64,000 nucleotides of DNA, taken from Microbacterium sp. TNHR37B (GTDB lineage Bacteria; Actinomycetota; Actinomycetes; Actinomycetales; Microbacteriaceae). The stretch covers positions 558,001 to 622,000 of the forward strand of contig NZ_LQGV01000003.1 of the NCBI RefSeq assembly GCF_001620065.1, in the 5' to 3' direction. Each line of letters starts with the position of its first letter. Positions within the stretch are counted from its first letter, which is position 1. This document shows, piece by piece, positions 51,080 to 61,800 of the stretch. Under the pieces are notes generated by a model. The model searched no databases. It worked only from the letters and a program-made list of their open reading frames with translations, and was not told the DNA's origin. Made by a program: the position numbers and the translations under genes.

Positions 51080-51451
51080 GGCAGCCCTCCCCGACTATCT
51101 AGCTAGATTCAGTCTCAGCTACTGGAAAACAGTCATGGCTCACGACAGGCGAACACATCGTGGTCCATCATCAACACTCGGCATCATCAGCTATCCATCC
51201 TCCGAAGCCTTCCGGTCTCATGAAGTGACGCAGAACCCGGAAGCAAACAAATGTGAGCCTGAGGCGTGAGCGCACGGAGGAGGGGACCGCGACCCCCCTC
51301 GGGGGACTCGGCCGGGACTCTCACCCGGAACCGAGTGCCAATTACGGTCGGCCGCGATCCATGGCCAGCGTACCGCTCAAGCACGCAATCCGCAACACTG
51401 TACTCCGTAGCGCAAAGCGACATTGACTCGTAGCGTGTGTTTCAGTGAACC
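51080..51451. other. gene-free stretch downstream of the RHS gene
   Basis: These 372 bases between the RHS stop and the leucine-rich gene A start are clearly lower in GC than the rest of the window on their left half. Two hairpins are visible: CCCCC-TC-GGGGG-like around 51292-51306, and ACTCGG...CCGAGT with an inner CGGG/CCCG at about 51306-51336. The short open frames here lack ribosome sites. They may hold the RHS terminator and the promoter for the leucine-rich pair, for which I see no clear boxes. Confidence 0.5.
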
Positions 51452-54400
51452 TCACCTGCGCCAGGGCCATATCCTCCCAATCCAACTTCCGCGGCCGCCA
51501 CCGGAGCCCCCCCTAAATCCCCATCGCACCTCTCGGACAACTAGCTTCGTCCCCTGCCTCGCGACGTAATAGTCTGCTCGATGCTTCTTTGGCAACTTCA
51601 CCTTCAACCGGGCTGCACTCCGAGCCTTTTCATGCACGAGCGACATTTTTCCTCCCGCCCCCGTGTAGCTCGCGATTTTCTTCTTGAGCGCGCGCTGCTT
51701 ATCACCTATCTGTTGAACATGACCTTCGATTGACATCTTGCCGCGTATGGGCAGGTTGCGTTTGTCTCGCAGTAGCTCGTCCTGACGTCGAAGAATCTCC
51801 TCGGTGAGTGCCCATATTTGGTTCAGCAGAGCGTTGATCCCACTTTCGCTCAACCCCGTCGTGTCGAAGCGGTTGATCGGATCGTTGGGGTAGTTGTACG
51901 CGTTCTCGTTGCCACCCTCGACCGGGTCGACAGACAAGAACCGGCCCGTCACCGGGTTGTACAACCGGGCACCCATGAGCATCAGGCCCGTCTCATCGGT
52001 CGCCCGCTCATGGGAACCCAACCAGCCGTAGTCCACGACACCCGTGTCCACTGCGGTCGTGTTCGCGGTCTGGATGGGCGACCCGTACTCGTCGAACACT
52101 CCCCATCCCGAGATCTCCTCCGCCGCCGCGGAGGCCGACGCGAGCGGAATCATCGTGATGACGTCACCGTGAGGATCGTCCACCGCCAGCTCCACCGAGC
52201 CGTCGTCGGCCACCGTGGCGCCCAGACCCGACCCCAACGCCGGGGTGTACCGCGTGGTCGACGTGCCATCCGGCGTGACATCGACCACCTTCGACGGCGA
52301 ATCCGACGACCCTGCATAGTGACGCGTGACCGTGGAGGTCACCACACCCGACAGCGTCACCGTCTCCACCAGCCGGCGACCCGCCACATCCAGCGAGAAC
52401 GTGGTCGACCGCGCGCCCTGAGTAATCGAACGCGGCGCATCCGACTCGAAGTACCCGAGCGAGACATCACCCTTCGCCGGGTCCGGGGCGTCAGCCGCAG
52501 GAAGCACCGTCACCCGGCCGAAGAGATCATGCGTGTAAGCGCTCTGACCGTCACCGGCCGTCAACACCCGCGAAGAGAGGTCGTACGACCAGTTCTTCGT
52601 GGAAGTAGACCCACTGCCGCACTCACCGGTCTCATCCACGCCGGTCGTCGTCAGCGAGGTCCGGTTGCCCTGCTTGTCGAAGCCGTACTCGCGCACCTCG
52701 CACTCCTCGCCGGCACGATCAACCACACGCGTGAGGCGGCTCGCCCGATCGTAGGAATACTCCCGAGTGGGATCCTCCCCACTGCCACTCAGCATGGTCA
52801 TCGGCGCCCACTCACGCACGACGCGGCCCTGGAAGTCATACTCGCGAGACCACGACAACCATGTGCCACGACCGACCGTCACCGCCTCGGTGTCGGGGTC
52901 GATCGTGGTGACCTTGCCCTCGTAGAGCTGCTCCACGAGCTGACCCAGGTCGTCGTAGACGAAACGCTGAGTGATCTGGCCGGGAGCGGTCTGCACCGTC
53001 ATCGCGGCCTGATCGTCGTACGCGGCCCGGTACTCACCGACTCCCGACACCGTCATGCGGGTGACGAGGCCTCGGTACTCCGGCTGCCCGTTGGCGTCGT
53101 TCCCGTCGTACGTGTAGGTCACCGTTCCGAGAGTGGGACTGGTGGTCGAGGCTACCTGGCCCGCTCCGGGCTGCCCCGGCGCGACGTACGTGGTTGTGGT
53201 CACATCTCCGAGCTGGTTGGTCTCCTTCGTCACCCGACCCCAGAGATCGTGCTCTACCGTCTCCGATGCCGTGACGTTACCCTGAGCGTCGAGGGCTTCG
53301 GTGCCGGTGACCAGGCCGTTGGTCGCGCTGTACACGGTGCGGATCGCAGGCTCGGGCGCCGCGCTGAGCGCCCCCGAGACCGTCGCGTCCGTCGTCACGG
53401 CACGGCCCGCGGTGTCGTAGGTGGTCGTCGTCGTCCGCTCCACCACGTTCGAACCCGACCCCGACGTCTCGACGACCTCGGCCTGCTGCAGCAGATAGGT
53501 GTACTTGGTCACGCGGGAGTCGGGGAGATCACCGCCGGAGGCTGGAGCGGTCGCGGCGCCATTCCAACACGGAAGTCCGGCCCATTCGGGCTTGTTGCCG
53601 CAGGCCGCATCTTGCGCGTTCGCTCCAGCGGTGTAGTCAATGGAGAGCGTCGTCGCTTCGTCGTTTCCCTGCGACAACGGAGCACGGGACTCCACCACGC
53701 CACCGCTCTTGTCGTAGCGCGTCTTCGTCACGATGTCGTTGCTCGACGAACCGCCCATCACGAGCGTGTTCGACGTGGAAGCCCCCAATCGCCACCCCGA
53801 GGTGTCACCCGTCGCCGAACTCCCGTCGATGGGGCTGTAACCGCTCTTGGTCTGCGAGACGGTCTCGATGTCGGCGGGAACGGACACGTCCGGATCGGTG
53901 GTCGCCGAGTCGGGTGCTGCTGCACCCACCGTGGTGGACGTCACCAGCCCCCACCGCTGACCCGTGACAGCGTCGATCCCACTGCCCGGGGCCCCCTGGT
54001 CGTACACGTAGGTGGTGTGTGCCCGCACGCGTTGCGATTCACCGTCTGAGAGGACCGCGTCTTCTGCCGGCGCCCAGGAGTCGGTGACGAACATGCCGGC
54101 CGCCACGGCGGTGCCTGCGATCGACATCGCGCCGTTGTACCGCGTGACCGTCGCATACTCCGATGCGTCGAAGGTGTCCGTGGGATCGGCGGCCGCGCGG
54201 TCGATCACGGCGCGGATTCCCCGGTTGTCGAAGGAGCGCACCACGTTACCCAGATCGTCGTAGTCGGTCGCGGTGAGCTGCCATGCCCCTGCGCCGTACT
54301 CCGCACTGTTGACGGTGTAGCCCTCGTCGTCCGTGTATTGGATCGACGCGAAGCGCCAGTCGGCTGCCGAGAGCTGCGACGGGTCGGTCGTGGTGAGGGG

Positions 54401-57400
54401 CCGGTCGGGGCCGAACTCCGCCGCGCCGTAGGTGGGCACCCGCTCCTGCTTCCAGCGGGCGACACTCGTCGCCCTCAGGTCGGGGAGCCCGGACACGGTC
54501 TGGGTCGGGTCGATCCCGTAGACGAAGCTCGTCACCGTCGACGTGGGCTGCCCCGACGCGGCGCCCCCGCGGGTGACCTTCGCCAGCCGCAGATCGGTTC
54601 CGGTCGTGTACGAGAAGCCGTAGGGCGCCAGTCCGGCATTGGTGACGCCGGTCAGGCGCGTCACGTCGGTTCCACTGACCGAGTATGTGTAGCTGGTCGA
54701 GAGGCCCGGCCGGCGCGGGTCGGTCACGGTGGCCAGTCGCCCGTTCGAGTGATACGTGTACTGGGCGACGACGGTCGTTCGCATGCCGGGGGTCGGAGTG
54801 GCATCAGGATCGAACGCCGTGTACGCGATGCTCTTGACCTGGCCGGACACATCTCCCGGGGAGGAGGATGTCGCGGTCGTCGACGACGCGTACGTCACCT
54901 CGAGCGCGCGGCACCCCGCGACCAGGGTGGTGCACGTCACTCCGTCGGGCACCGAGGCGAGGATGCGCGTCACGCGTCCCTGGGCGTCGGCCGTGTAGGT
55001 CGTCTTGCCCAGCCCGCCGGGCTCTTGCACAGAGACCGGCGTCCAGCGGAAGCGCGGATCACCCTGTGACAGGATCTTCCAGGTCGTGATGGTCCCGTCG
55101 ATCTCTTTGAGCGTCAGAGTGCGCCCCGTCCCGCTTCCCGCAACGGTCACCTTGGCTTCCATGAAGGCGGTGTCTTCGTCCACCGCGCTATAGGAGCCTG
55201 TGGGAGCGTCGAGCTTCTTGCCTCCGGGCTGCCGGTATACGAGGGGGTCTCCCTCGTCGTCGACGAACGCGATGGTGCCATCGATGGTGGTGCTGTCGAC
55301 CACGGTCAGCGATGCGCCTCCCTCGCCCGAACCGTCGAACGATGCCGTCCATCCGGGCCCGAAGACGCCGTAGCCGCCGGGAACGGGGCCGTCGAACGTG
55401 GAGTGCGAACGCGACACCGACAGCGCACCTTCCGGAGTCGGCACGGTCACGTCGGTCTCGCTCATGTTGAACTCACCGGTCCAGAGCGCCACCTGGCCGG
55501 GGCCGGCTTCGGCCGTCGGGAAGCCTCCTCCGAAGGCGTGCGGAACCCGCAGCACGGTGGCGCCCACCCCGTTGTCATCGGTGCATTGAGTACCGACCGA
55601 GGCGTAGGTGAAGCACAGCCGCACCTCCAGGAGGACAGGCACGCGGGGGTTGAGAGCAACGGACGAGCCCGAACTCGTATCGGTGACCGCCGACTGGGTC
55701 TGCCAGATGAAGTTCTTCACCTCGACGGGAGTCGATGCGCCGCCGGTGGTCGGCACACTGCCACCGTCGGTCCATCCCGACCCGGATGCACCAGCGGCAC
55801 GCCACTGCAGCTTCGCGCTCACGGATGCGGCCTGCCCGAGCGGAGGAGCCGTCGCCGACAACCGGACCGAGTTGTTGGTCTTCACGCCTTCGACAGGCGT
55901 CGTGAACGCCGCGTTGCCGTAGCCGAACGTGTAGGTCTGTGTGGCCGAGGTGAGGCCCGAGATCTGCTTCGTGTACGCCGTGATCCGGTGGCTTCCGGAC
56001 GACTTCGACACCGAGACGCTGAAGGTGCCCCCCGAGCCCGCGGTGACCGACTTGACCGTCTCGCTGGTCGCGCCGTCGACGCGGTAAGCGAGGGCGGTCG
56101 CCGCATTGTTGCCGCCACTGCTGGGGACGGAGATCGTGCACGTGATGTTCGAGGACGGCGGGTTGTCCGTCCACGAGCCGTTGGCGTAGTTCGGGCAGGA
56201 GATCGTGGGGGCCGGCGGCTTGCCGACGGCGGTCTTGAACGCGACCATCGAGCTGTACCCGGGGTTGGATCCGGACACGCCGTCGCGGACGACGGCACGC
56301 ACCCAGTAGGACGAGTTGTCGGCGAGTTTGCCCGACGGCGCCGCGCACGAGACGGTCGCGCCCGAAGATCCCGATTTCGTGCAGGTGGTCACGAGGTTGG
56401 CGGAACTGACCGTCGAGGACTTGTAGACCTCGAGCGTGTACGCCAACGTCCCTCCGTCGGCGTCCGTCGCTTTCGTCGAGAACGTCGGGGTCAGCGTGTT
56501 CGCGTACTTCGTCGATCCCGACGTCGTCACCCCCGACACCGTGGGCGCGCTGGGCTTACCCGGATGCCGGTTGTACGTGACCTTCAGCTTCGGCGGATTC
56601 GACCCGTTCGACGACGAGATCCGGCGCCATTCCAGGTTCGAGCTCTCCGACGCGGTCAACCGCATCGAGAACGTGGTCTTGTTCTGGTCGGCAGCGTTCT
56701 GCACGATCGACTTGACGTCCACCGCCGACATCCACCCCGCCGGACACGCCGACCCGCCGCCCTTCCCACCCACCGAGAACGTCTTCGACACGCTGCTGTT
56801 CGTGCTCGGCTGGTTGTTCCACGTGATGTCGTCGTTGCTCATCGTCTCCGACGACGCCCGCACCGTGAACGACGACGCATTGCAGTTGTACGACTTGTTC
56901 CCATACAGCTGCAGCGTCGCCGACTGGATCTGCGCGCCCGCGATCGGCTGACCACTGAACTTCAAGAACGCCCGGTACTTGTACGTCCCCGAGTTATACG
57001 TCCCGAACATCAACTCCGTCGCCGACGCGTAGTTCTCATTCGGGAACTGCGTCGACACGTAACTGTCCCGCGGCCCCGCGAACGTCACGCTCGGATCGAT
57101 CACCACCGGATACGTCGCCGTCTCCAAGAACTCCTCACCCGGAGTGACCACGACCGTCTGCTCACCCTTCCGGGTCTCCACGCTGACGTCCGCGACTTCG
57201 ACCTCACCCGCCGCCGCCGGCAGCGAGACCTCCCCGTGCGGATCTGCCTCCGCATCCCACATGAACGCCGTCCCCAGCGCGCCCACCGTGTCACCCTCAT
57301 CGGTGACCAGAGCAACCTGCTCGCCGTCCTGAACGAACTCCACCCCATCGGCGACCACCGGAAGCTCCACCGCGACCGACGCGGGATCCTCCGGCTTCTC

Positions 57401-58066
57401 CGTCAACACCACGTAATGCTCAAAGCCGTACCGCGTGGCCTCCACCACCAGATCAACCCCGGGCTCCACATCCTGATACGTCGCCCGAGACCCCTCTAGC
57501 ACCGGCTCCGGCAACGGCTCCCCCTGCCACCCGAAACCGACCGAACCATCCTCCGAACCCACCTGCACCAACGGGGAATCCCCCGCCTGCCCGCCATGGA
57601 TCTCCACGTCATACACCGGCGACACCGGACGCACCACGCCATCCGCCCCCGCCTGCAACGTCAGATCGACATCACGCCACCCGTGCTCACCCGACGAATC
57701 ACGAACCCTCTCCACGCCCGTGGACGACTCCACCGTGAACGAACCATCCGGCTCCGCAAACGTCACCGATGACTCGGTCCGCTCAGACAGCACCTCCACC
57801 CGCACCCCCTGCGCCCTCGCGGCGATCTGCGCTTCGATGGGGGAATCGGCGACCGTCGTCCGCTCTTCCGCCTGGGTGGAGGCCGGGGTCTCCGTCGTGG
57901 GCTGCGCCGGCGCCGTCTCAGCGGCGGCGCTCGGAGCGAGGAGGCCGCCGACGAGTCCGGCAGTGATGATCACTCCCGCCCCGATGGACGTGGCGGTGCG
58001 GCGAGCGATCGTCGCGAGGAACCGGTGGCGCGGCTGGGCAGCACGGAAGATCGTGGGTGTGGGCAT
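51452..58066 (-). CDS. secreted RHS/YD-repeat protein with variable C-terminal tip (putative polymorphic toxin)
   Basis: A 2,204-residue protein. The signal peptide ends near residue 49 (LLAPSAAA-E). A DNRLRE-type beta domain (about 330-490) and fibronectin-like segments follow, then about 1,300 residues of YD repeats ([35 protein letters not shown]). The RHS core closes with [31 protein letters not shown]. The last 132 residues form a separate basic tip with [11 protein letters not shown] and a Gly/Trp/Arg-rich end. RHS shells encapsulate a toxin that is released at contact. The tip family is not recognised, so toxin activity is inferred. ATG 58066 has GAAGGA seven bases upstream. The frame runs to 58174 without a ribosome site. 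Confidence 0.87.
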   Translation of the reverse strand: MPTPTIFRAAQPRHRFLATIARRTATSIGAGVIITAGLVGGLLAPSAAAETAPAQPTTETPASTQAEERTTVADSPIEAQIAARAQGVRVEVLSERTESSVTFAEPDGSFTVESSTGVERVRDSSGEHGWRDVDLTLQAGADGVVRPVSPVYDVEIHGGQAGDSPLVQVGSEDGSVGFGWQGEPLPEPVLEGSRATYQDVEPGVDLVVEATRYGFEHYVVLTEKPEDPASVAVELPVVADGVEFVQDGEQVALVTDEGDTVGALGTAFMWDAEADPHGEVSLPAAAGEVEVADVSVETRKGEQTVVVTPGEEFLETATYPVVIDPSVTFAGPRDSYVSTQFPNENYASATELMFGTYNSGTYKYRAFLKFSGQPIAGAQIQSATLQLYGNKSYNCNASSFTVRASSETMSNDDITWNNQPSTNSSVSKTFSVGGKGGGSACPAGWMSAVDVKSIVQNAADQNKTTFSMRLTASESSNLEWRRISSSNGSNPPKLKVTYNRHPGKPSAPTVSGVTTSGSTKYANTLTPTFSTKATDADGGTLAYTLEVYKSSTVSSANLVTTCTKSGSSGATVSCAAPSGKLADNSSYWVRAVVRDGVSGSNPGYSSMVAFKTAVGKPPAPTISCPNYANGSWTDNPPSSNITCTISVPSSGGNNAATALAYRVDGATSETVKSVTAGSGGTFSVSVSKSSGSHRITAYTKQISGLTSATQTYTFGYGNAAFTTPVEGVKTNNSVRLSATAPPLGQAASVSAKLQWRAAGASGSGWTDGGSVPTTGGASTPVEVKNFIWQTQSAVTDTSSGSSVALNPRVPVLLEVRLCFTYASVGTQCTDDNGVGATVLRVPHAFGGGFPTAEAGPGQVALWTGEFNMSETDVTVPTPEGALSVSRSHSTFDGPVPGGYGVFGPGWTASFDGSGEGGASLTVVDSTTIDGTIAFVDDEGDPLVYRQPGGKKLDAPTGSYSAVDEDTAFMEAKVTVAGSGTGRTLTLKEIDGTITTWKILSQGDPRFRWTPVSVQEPGGLGKTTYTADAQGRVTRILASVPDGVTCTTLVAGCRALEVTYASSTTATSSSPGDVSGQVKSIAYTAFDPDATPTPGMRTTVVAQYTYHSNGRLATVTDPRRPGLSTSYTYSVSGTDVTRLTGVTNAGLAPYGFSYTTGTDLRLAKVTRGGAASGQPTSTVTSFVYGIDPTQTVSGLPDLRATSVARWKQERVPTYGAAEFGPDRPLTTTDPSQLSAADWRFASIQYTDDEGYTVNSAEYGAGAWQLTATDYDDLGNVVRSFDNRGIRAVIDRAAADPTDTFDASEYATVTRYNGAMSIAGTAVAAGMFVTDSWAPAEDAVLSDGESQRVRAHTTYVYDQGAPGSGIDAVTGQRWGLVTSTTVGAAAPDSATTDPDVSVPADIETVSQTKSGYSPIDGSSATGDTSGWRLGASTSNTLVMGGSSSNDIVTKTRYDKSGGVVESRAPLSQGNDEATTLSIDYTAGANAQDAACGNKPEWAGLPCWNGAATAPASGGDLPDSRVTKYTYLLQQAEVVETSGSGSNVVERTTTTTYDTAGRAVTTDATVSGALSAAPEPAIRTVYSATNGLVTGTEALDAQGNVTASETVEHDLWGRVTKETNQLGDVTTTTYVAPGQPGAGQVASTTSPTLGTVTYTYDGNDANGQPEYRGLVTRMTVSGVGEYRAAYDDQAAMTVQTAPGQITQRFVYDDLGQLVEQLYEGKVTTIDPDTEAVTVGRGTWLSWSREYDFQGRVVREWAPMTMLSGSGEDPTREYSYDRASRLTRVVDRAGEECEVREYGFDKQGNRTSLTTTGVDETGECGSGSTSTKNWSYDLSSRVLTAGDGQSAYTHDLFGRVTVLPAADAPDPAKGDVSLGYFESDAPRSITQGARSTTFSLDVAGRRLVETVTLSGVVTSTVTRHYAGSSDSPSKVVDVTPDGTSTTRYTPALGSGLGATVADDGSVELAVDDPHGDVITMIPLASASAAAEEISGWGVFDEYGSPIQTANTTAVDTGVVDYGWLGSHERATDETGLMLMGARLYNPVTGRFLSVDPVEGGNENAYNYPNDPINRFDTTGLSESGINALLNQIWALTEEILRRQDELLRDKRNLPIRGKMSIEGHVQQIGDKQRALKKKIASYTGAGGKMSLVHEKARSAARLKVKLPKKHRADYYVARQGTKLVVREVRWGFRGGSGGGRGSWIGRIWPWRR

Positions 58067-58245
58067 GGGTGATCCTTCGGGTGGGAGAGCACGACGGAAG
58101 AATGCCGTCATAGAGAAGTTGCCGCAGGAGCCCATTTCCTTACAGCGAACGCCAAGTTTTTTCTCAGCGGGCACTCAGGACCATGGCCGCGAGGGCTCCG
58201 CCGGCCACGGGAATAGCCGCCGCCGTGGCTCTCGTTCCTCCGAAC

Positions 58246-58800
58246 ATGACTCTGCGCCGCGTTCTCGTCCTCCACGGCTATCTCGCCTCACCGTCGGATC
58301 ACTGGTTTCCCTGGATCCGCGATGAGCTCTCTCCCGGAGTAAAGGTCGAGGTCATCGAGTTGCCGGATTCGTCCGAGCCCGACGCTGAGCGATGGATCTC
58401 GACGGTCGCGGAGGCGATCGGCACGCCCACCGCGGAGCTCGCGATCGTCGCACATAGCCTCGGCGCTGTGACGGCGCTCCACGCGCTCGATCGCCTCGCC
58501 GGAGACTGGAGCCTCGGCGCGTACGTCGCGGTGGCCGGTTTCGTCGATCCCCTCCCGGCGCTGCCCCAGCTCGACGGCTTCACCGCCGAGACGCCCGACA
58601 CCGCACGAACGGCGGCCCGCACGCTCCGTCGCGGCGTCGTCGTGTCGGACGACGACTCGATCGTGCCGCCGGCGCTCACCCATCGCCTGGCGGCACGACT
58701 CGAGGCCGAGGAAGTGACCGTCTCGGGTGGCGGTCACTTCCTGGCGGACGAGGGCGTCACCACCCTGCCCGCTGTGCTGCATCTTCTCCCGACCCACTGA
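58246..58800 (+). CDS. alpha/beta hydrolase, RBBP9/YdeN family
   Basis: A 184-residue compact hydrolase. VLVLHGY is near the N-terminus, the nucleophile serine is in IVAHSLGAV (about residue 69), the aspartate is in VVSDDDSIVPP and the histidine is in GGGHFLADEG, forming a complete catalytic triad. RBBP9/YdeN proteins are serine hydrolases of uncertain substrate. ATG 58246 begins right at the first beta strand. The ORF could start at 58183, but the extra residues are Ala/Pro-rich and no ribosome site is seen for either. It is divergent from the RHS gene. Confidence 0.87.
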   Translation: MTLRRVLVLHGYLASPSDHWFPWIRDELSPGVKVEVIELPDSSEPDAERWISTVAEAIGTPTAELAIVAHSLGAVTALHALDRLAGDWSLGAYVAVAGFVDPLPALPQLDGFTAETPDTARTAARTLRRGVVVSDDDSIVPPALTHRLAARLEAEEVTVSGGGHFLADEGVTTLPAVLHLLPTH

Positions 58801-58819
58801 GCCCCCGGGGTCGGGACGC

Positions 58820-58853
58820 GCGTGCCGGCGCGCGGGGGGTCACGCCGGCACGC
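58820..58853. terminator. hairpin between convergent hydrolase and surface protein genes
   Basis: A perfect 11-bp stem (GCGTGCCGGCG and its complement) with a 12-base loop lies in the 59-base gap between the two stops. A bidirectional terminator is likely. Confidence 0.7.
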
Positions 58854-58859
58854 ACACGC

Positions 58860-61800
58860 TCACTCGGTCGCCGAGCGGCGACGCAGCAGGAGCGCTCCCC
58901 CACCGATCAGCAGCAGCAGCGCGAGCGCCGGCAGCCACAGCGGGAACTGGCCACCCGACACGGCGAGGATCTCCACCTCGTTGTCGGTCGCGCTCGGCGG
59001 CGGCGTGATCGTCTCGCCGCCGGGCGGGGTGGCGGTGCTGGTGGCGACGTTGCGGAGCGTCGCGCCCGTCACTCCCGTCTTGACCGTGACCGAGTACGTG
59101 ATCGTCACGGTCTCCCCCTCGGCGAGCGCGCCGCTCCACGTGAGCGTGGTGCCCTCGAGCGACGGAGCGGCGACCTCTCGGTCCCCCACCGTCACGGCCA
59201 CGTCGTCATTGAACGTCGCGTGGTCCAAGACCCCGCTCAGATCATCGGAGATGACGACCTCGTCCAGACGGGTCTCTCCGGTGTTCACCCCTGTGAGGGT
59301 GTAGTGGACGACGGAGCCTTCACCGACCGCGGTGCCCGAACCGGGGTCCGAGGTCTTCTCGAAGGTGTAGCCGGGCTGTCCGACCGGGTGCTCGGTGACC
59401 GAGGGCGGCGGCGTCACCTCGGTGCCCCCGGGAGGCACCGCGACACCGGTCGCCGTGTTCTGGAGGAGCGCGCCACCCGCGTCGCCGTGGACGGTGACGG
59501 AGTAGGTCAGCGTCACGCGCTGTCCCACGGCGAGCGCGCCGGCCCACTTCAGCTGCGCGTCGGTGGCGACCACGTCGCCCGCCGGCTCGCCGTCGATCGC
59601 GGCGACGGCGTCGTCATTGAAGTCCGCGTGGCCCAGCACCTTCGACAGATCATCGACGAGGGTGACGGGGTCCAGCGCCGTCGCGCCGGTGTTGATACCG
59701 GTCACGGTGTACGTGACGACCGACCCCGGATCCACACGCCTGCCCGCGGCGGGATCCGAGGTCTTGGTGACCTCGAAGCCCGGAGCGTTGACGGGGTGCT
59801 CGGTGACCGCCGGAGGCGTCTCGATCGGCGGAACTCCGCCCGGAGGCGTCGCCGACCCGGTGACCGAGTTCTCCAGCGTCGCACCCCCGGCGTCGGCGGC
59901 GACCTCCACGGTGTAGGTGAGCGTCACGACAGATCCCACGGGGAGTGCACCTGTCCAGGAGAGCGTCTCACCCGCCACCACGGGGGCGGCAGCCGGAGCA
60001 CCGTCGATCGTGACCGAGGGTGTGCCAGTGAGCGCCGCGTGGGCAAGCACTCCACGGAGGTCGTCGGTGATCGACACGGGATCGAGGGCCGTCTCGCCGG
60101 TGTTGGTTCCGGTCACGGTGTAGGTGACGAGGTCGCCGGGGTCCACCGCGGTGCCCGAGGCAGGGTCGGCGGACTTGGAGACCGAGAAGCCGGGTTCGTT
60201 CACCGGGTTCCGTGTCGTTCCGGGAGGCGGGGTGAGTTCCCCTCCGCCCGGCGGCGTCGCGGTGGCCGTCGCCGTGTTCTCGAGCACCTCGCCGGCGGCG
60301 TCGGCGCCCACGGTCACCGAGTAAGTGATGACGACCGCCTGTCCGACCTCCAGCGCGCCGCTCCAGGTGAGGCGGTCGCCGCTGACGACAGGATCGGGTG
60401 CCCCCGCGTCGCCGACCGAGGCGGTGGCGTCACCGTTGTAGGTTGCGTGGGAGAGGACGGCCGACAGGTCGTCGACGATGTCCACCGGGTCGAGGACCGT
60501 CTCTCCGGTGTTGACGCCGGTGAGGGTGTAGGTGAGCACCGCACCGGGGTCGACCGCGGTACCGGATGCCGGGTCCACCGACTTGGTGAACGTGAAGCCG
60601 GGCTCGTTGATCGGGTGCTCGGTGCTCACCGGCGGCGGGACGATCGAGGTACCGGGCGTGCTCGGGCTCTCGGGGTCGCTCGGGTCGGAGGGAAGGAGCG
60701 GCGTCACCTCTCCCGTCACCGTGTTGCGGACGGTCTCGCCGCCCGCATCGGCGTCGACGGTCACCGAGTAGGTGATGACGACGTCCTGGCCGGCGGCGAG
60801 CGTGCCCGCCCAGCGCAGTGCTCCGTCTTCGACCGTGACGTCTCCCGTGGAGGCCTGGACATCCCCGTTGTAGCGGGCGCTGGTCAGCACGGAGCTGAGG
60901 TCGTCGACGATCCGCGCGGGATCGAGCGTGACGTCGCCCGAGTTCGTTCCGCGGACGGTGTACTCGATGACCTCGCCCGGGTCGACGGCGGTGCCGGTCT
61001 GCGGGTTCGCCGTCTTGTCGACCTCGAAGCCGGGGTTGACCACGGGGTGCTCGGTCGATCCCGGCGGCGGGGTGATCGGGTCGCCCGGGTCGGTCGGGCT
61101 CTCCGGGTCGGTCGGGTCTTCGGGGATCTGCGGTGTGGCCTCACCGGTCACGGTGTTGCGCAGGAGCACACCGGTCGCGTCATCGTTCACGGTGACCGTG
61201 TAGGTGATGACCACCTGGGCGCCCGGCGCGAGCGTGCCGGTCCACGTGAGCGCGCTGCCGTCCACGTCGACGTCGCCCACGGTCGCGGACACCTCGCCGA
61301 GCGTCGCGCCCGTGAGCACCGCCGAGAGGTCATCGGTGATCGAGGCCGGATCCAGCTCGGTGTTGCCGGTGTTGGTGCCGGTGACCGTGTACGTGATGGT
61401 GTCGCCCGGGCCGACGGCCGTTCCCGACGCGGGGTCGGCGGACTTCACGACCTCGAAGCCGGTGACCACGACGGGGTGCTCGGTCTCCGCCGGCGGCGGG
61501 GTGATCGGGGTGCCCGGAGTGGTGGGGCTGTCGGGGTCGGACGGATCCTCGGGGATCTGCGGCGTGGCCTCGCCCGTCACGGTGTTGCGCAGGAGTGCGC
61601 GCTCCACCCCATCGTTCACGGTGACGGAGTAGGTGATCGTCACGGCCTGGCCGCGCGGAATCGCCCCGGTCCACGTGAGGGTGTTCCCGGCCACGGTGGC
61701 GGTGCCGAGCGTTGCCGACACGTCGCCGTTGTAGGTCGCGTCATCGAGCACGCCGGCCAGGTCGTCGACGATCTCGGCGGGGTCGAGGTCGGTGTCGCCG

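Noticed and set aside
51281..51340. tRNA-like T-arm shape (CCGGG-TGAGAGT-CCCGG on the minus strand)
   Set aside because: The seven-base loop lacks the TTC of a T-loop and no anticodon arm, D-arm or acceptor stem pairs around it. It is treated as a plain hairpin.
51818..54049. Large plus-strand open frame inside the RHS gene
   Set aside because: Arg/His-rich translation without domains. The RHS YD repeats on the minus strand account for this DNA.
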